Source: Dyadobacter luticola (GTDB lineage: Bacteria > Bacteroidota > Bacteroidia > Cytophagales > Spirosomataceae). Taken from it: 64,000 nucleotides of DNA. The notes under the pieces were generated by a model. The model made no database searches. It saw nothing but the letters and a program-made list of their open reading frames with translations, and was not told the origin of the DNA. The stretch covers positions 744,001 through 808,000 of the forward strand of contig NZ_VCEJ01000004.1 of the NCBI RefSeq assembly GCF_005860805.1, written 5' to 3'. Positions 63,108-64,000 of this stretch are shown here, piece after piece; the first letter of the stretch is position 1, and every line of letters starts with the position of its first letter. The position numbers and the translations under genes were made by a program.

Positions 63108-63413
63108 TTACTTTTCAGCGACTGCTTTCAGTTTGTCACTTTCTTTTACCTGCTCTACGAAAACTTTGGCAGGCTTGAAGCTCGGTACAAAGTGCTCGTC
63201 AATAATCATGGAAGTACCTTTCGAGATATTGCGGGCAACTTTCTTTGCACGTTTTTTATTGATAAAACTACCAAAACCTCTAACATAAAGGTTCTCTCCC
63301 TCAGAAAGTGAGTCCTTTACCACGGTGAAGAATGATTCCAGCGTTTGCTGAACGTCGCCCTTGTCAACACCTGTTTTTTCAGAAATCTGTGCGATTACGT
63401 CTGCCTTAGTCAC
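63108..63413 (-). CDS. HU/IHF-family DNA-binding protein
   Basis: This is a 101-residue nucleoid protein that bends DNA. The helical N-terminus MTKADVIAQISEKTGVDKGDVQQTLESFFTVV is followed by the beta arms with LYVRGFGSFINKKRAKKVARN, the family's RGFGSF motif. The C-terminal VPSFKPAKVFVEQVK fits. Translation starts at GTG (63413); no ATG is available. The mutY gene is divergent from it. A TACCTTTG -7 box lies 67 bases upstream. Confidence 0.94.
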   Translation of the reverse strand: MTKADVIAQISEKTGVDKGDVQQTLESFFTVVKDSLSEGENLYVRGFGSFINKKRAKKVARNISKGTSMIIDEHFVPSFKPAKVFVEQVKESDKLKAVAEK

Positions 63414-63479
63414 TTTGATTGTTTACTTTAAGTGGATATTATTTCATTTATTTACTTACTCCTCTGAAATTTGGGAACA

Positions 63480-63487
63480 CAAAGGTA
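63480..63487 (-). promoter_or_regulatory. Putative -7 box for the HU gene
   Basis: On the minus strand TACCTTTG matches TAnnTTTG. A TTTT is 20 bases upstream in place of TTTG. The predicted leader to the GTG is about 60 bases. Confidence 0.4.
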
Positions 63488-63572
63488 CGGTAATTTTACC
63501 AGAACTTAAAAGGATGGCGTTTTCATTTTTTTTCTAATTGGTTAAAAAACAGCATACATAAGTGCATTTATT

Positions 63573-64000
63573 ATGATACCGGATCATTTTGAGGTAGTTG
63601 ATTTTAACAAAAAACTAAAATCATGGTACCTCCGGAACCACCGCCCGCTGCTATGGCGCCAGATCACTGATCCTTACAAAATCTGGCTCTCGGAAATCAT
63701 TCTCCAGCAGACCAGAGTCGCCCAGGGGACGCCTTATTACGAAAAATTCCTGCTTCAATATCCCACCGTTTTTGATCTGGCCGCGGCTGATGAAAAAGAT
63801 GTGCTTCGGCTCTGGCAGGGGCTCGGTTATTACTCCCGCGCCCGGAACATGCATTTCACGGCACGGCAGGTAGTGAATGATTTTGAAGGGAAATTTCCGT
63901 CCACGGCAGCAGTACTTTCCAAATTGAAGGGGCTGGGGACTTACACGGCAGCGGCTATCGCATCATTTGCTTACGGCGAGGCGGTTCCGGCCATCGATGG
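63573..64000 (+). CDS. mutY: A/G-specific adenine glycosylase, N-terminal part
   Basis: MutY removes adenine mispaired with 8-oxoguanine. The ATG at 63573 opens a frame that runs past the window end, so about 142 residues are seen. They include LLWRQITDPYKIWLSEIILQQT with the catalytic Glu, VAQGTPYYEKFL, LWQGLGYYSRARN and the helix-hairpin-helix LKGLGTYTAAAIASFAYG followed by VPAIDG, where the catalytic Asp lies. The Fe-S cluster and C-terminal domain are outside the window. It is divergent from the HU gene, a frequent Bacteroidota arrangement. Confidence 0.95.
   Translation, partial: MIPDHFEVVDFNKKLKSWYLRNHRPLLWRQITDPYKIWLSEIILQQTRVAQGTPYYEKFLLQYPTVFDLAAADEKDVLRLWQGLGYYSRARNMHFTARQVVNDFEGKFPSTAAVLSKLKGLGTYTAAAIASFAYGEAVPAID

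Overview
The window reads as chromosomal core sequence from a member of the Bacteroidota, most likely Cytophagales close to Dyadobacter/Spirosomataceae. The basis is gene content: DUF4249 lipoproteins beside an STN-type TonB-dependent receptor, an SDR-type threonine dehydrogenase, the arg cluster with a succinyl/acetyl-ornithine carbamoyltransferase, the uppS-bamA-ompH-ompH order, a 29-residue basic AURKAIP1/COX24-like ribosomal peptide, and TAnnTTTG promoter boxes. No phage, insertion sequence, CRISPR array, tRNA or rRNA was found. The genus is an inference.

Layout. 1-4.8 kb: end of enolase, an FtsB/DivIC divisome protein, phosphoglycerate mutase, a small lipoprotein and a coiled-coil membrane protein. 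4.9-8.5 kb (minus): PPK2, RdgB, an FKBP lipoprotein and NrnA. 8.7-12.8 kb: Ndk, a fasciclin lipoprotein, a DUF1080 protein, and a LytS/LytTR two-component pair whose kinase carries sixteen pentapeptide repeats. 13.1-17.8 kb: envelope operon uppS-bamA-ompH-ompH. 18.1-26.9 kb: an Ig/cadherin-like secreted protein, LspA with an acidic tail, proline dehydrogenase, DAHP synthase-chorismate mutase, thymidine kinase, an unknown 372-residue protein, HMG-CoA lyase and a CDP-paratose-epimerase-like SDR.

27.2-35.4 kb holds the most distinctive accessory locus. It is a five-gene operon-like run: a secreted unknown protein, an STN TonB-dependent receptor, two tandem DUF4249 lipoproteins and a large MG2-type protein with a TonB-plug-like segment. 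35.5-38.3 kb is a threonine-to-glycine catabolic unit (SDR threonine dehydrogenase, Kbl) with a divergent Lrp-type regulator. 38.3-48.7 kb is mixed: transglutaminase, YceI, ceramidase-like and Gfo/Idh-type proteins, a PIN toxin-antitoxin pair, a HerA-like ATPase, an alpha-E (DUF403) protein, a GlmM-type mutase and a cysteine desulfurase.

48.8-59.5 kb centres on arginine and proline synthesis. HemH and the minus-strand series GNAT, argG, argC, argD and argF' face a plus-strand aat and a tightly overlapped proB-proA-M20 deacylase operon. No argB is present in the window. 59.6-64 kb: an enoyl-CoA hydratase, RNase G, the 29-residue ribosomal-type peptide, a TPR protein, an HU-type protein and, divergently, the start of mutY, which is cut by the window end. 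Many genes are bounded by strong hairpins with T-tracts, several of them bidirectional between convergent genes.
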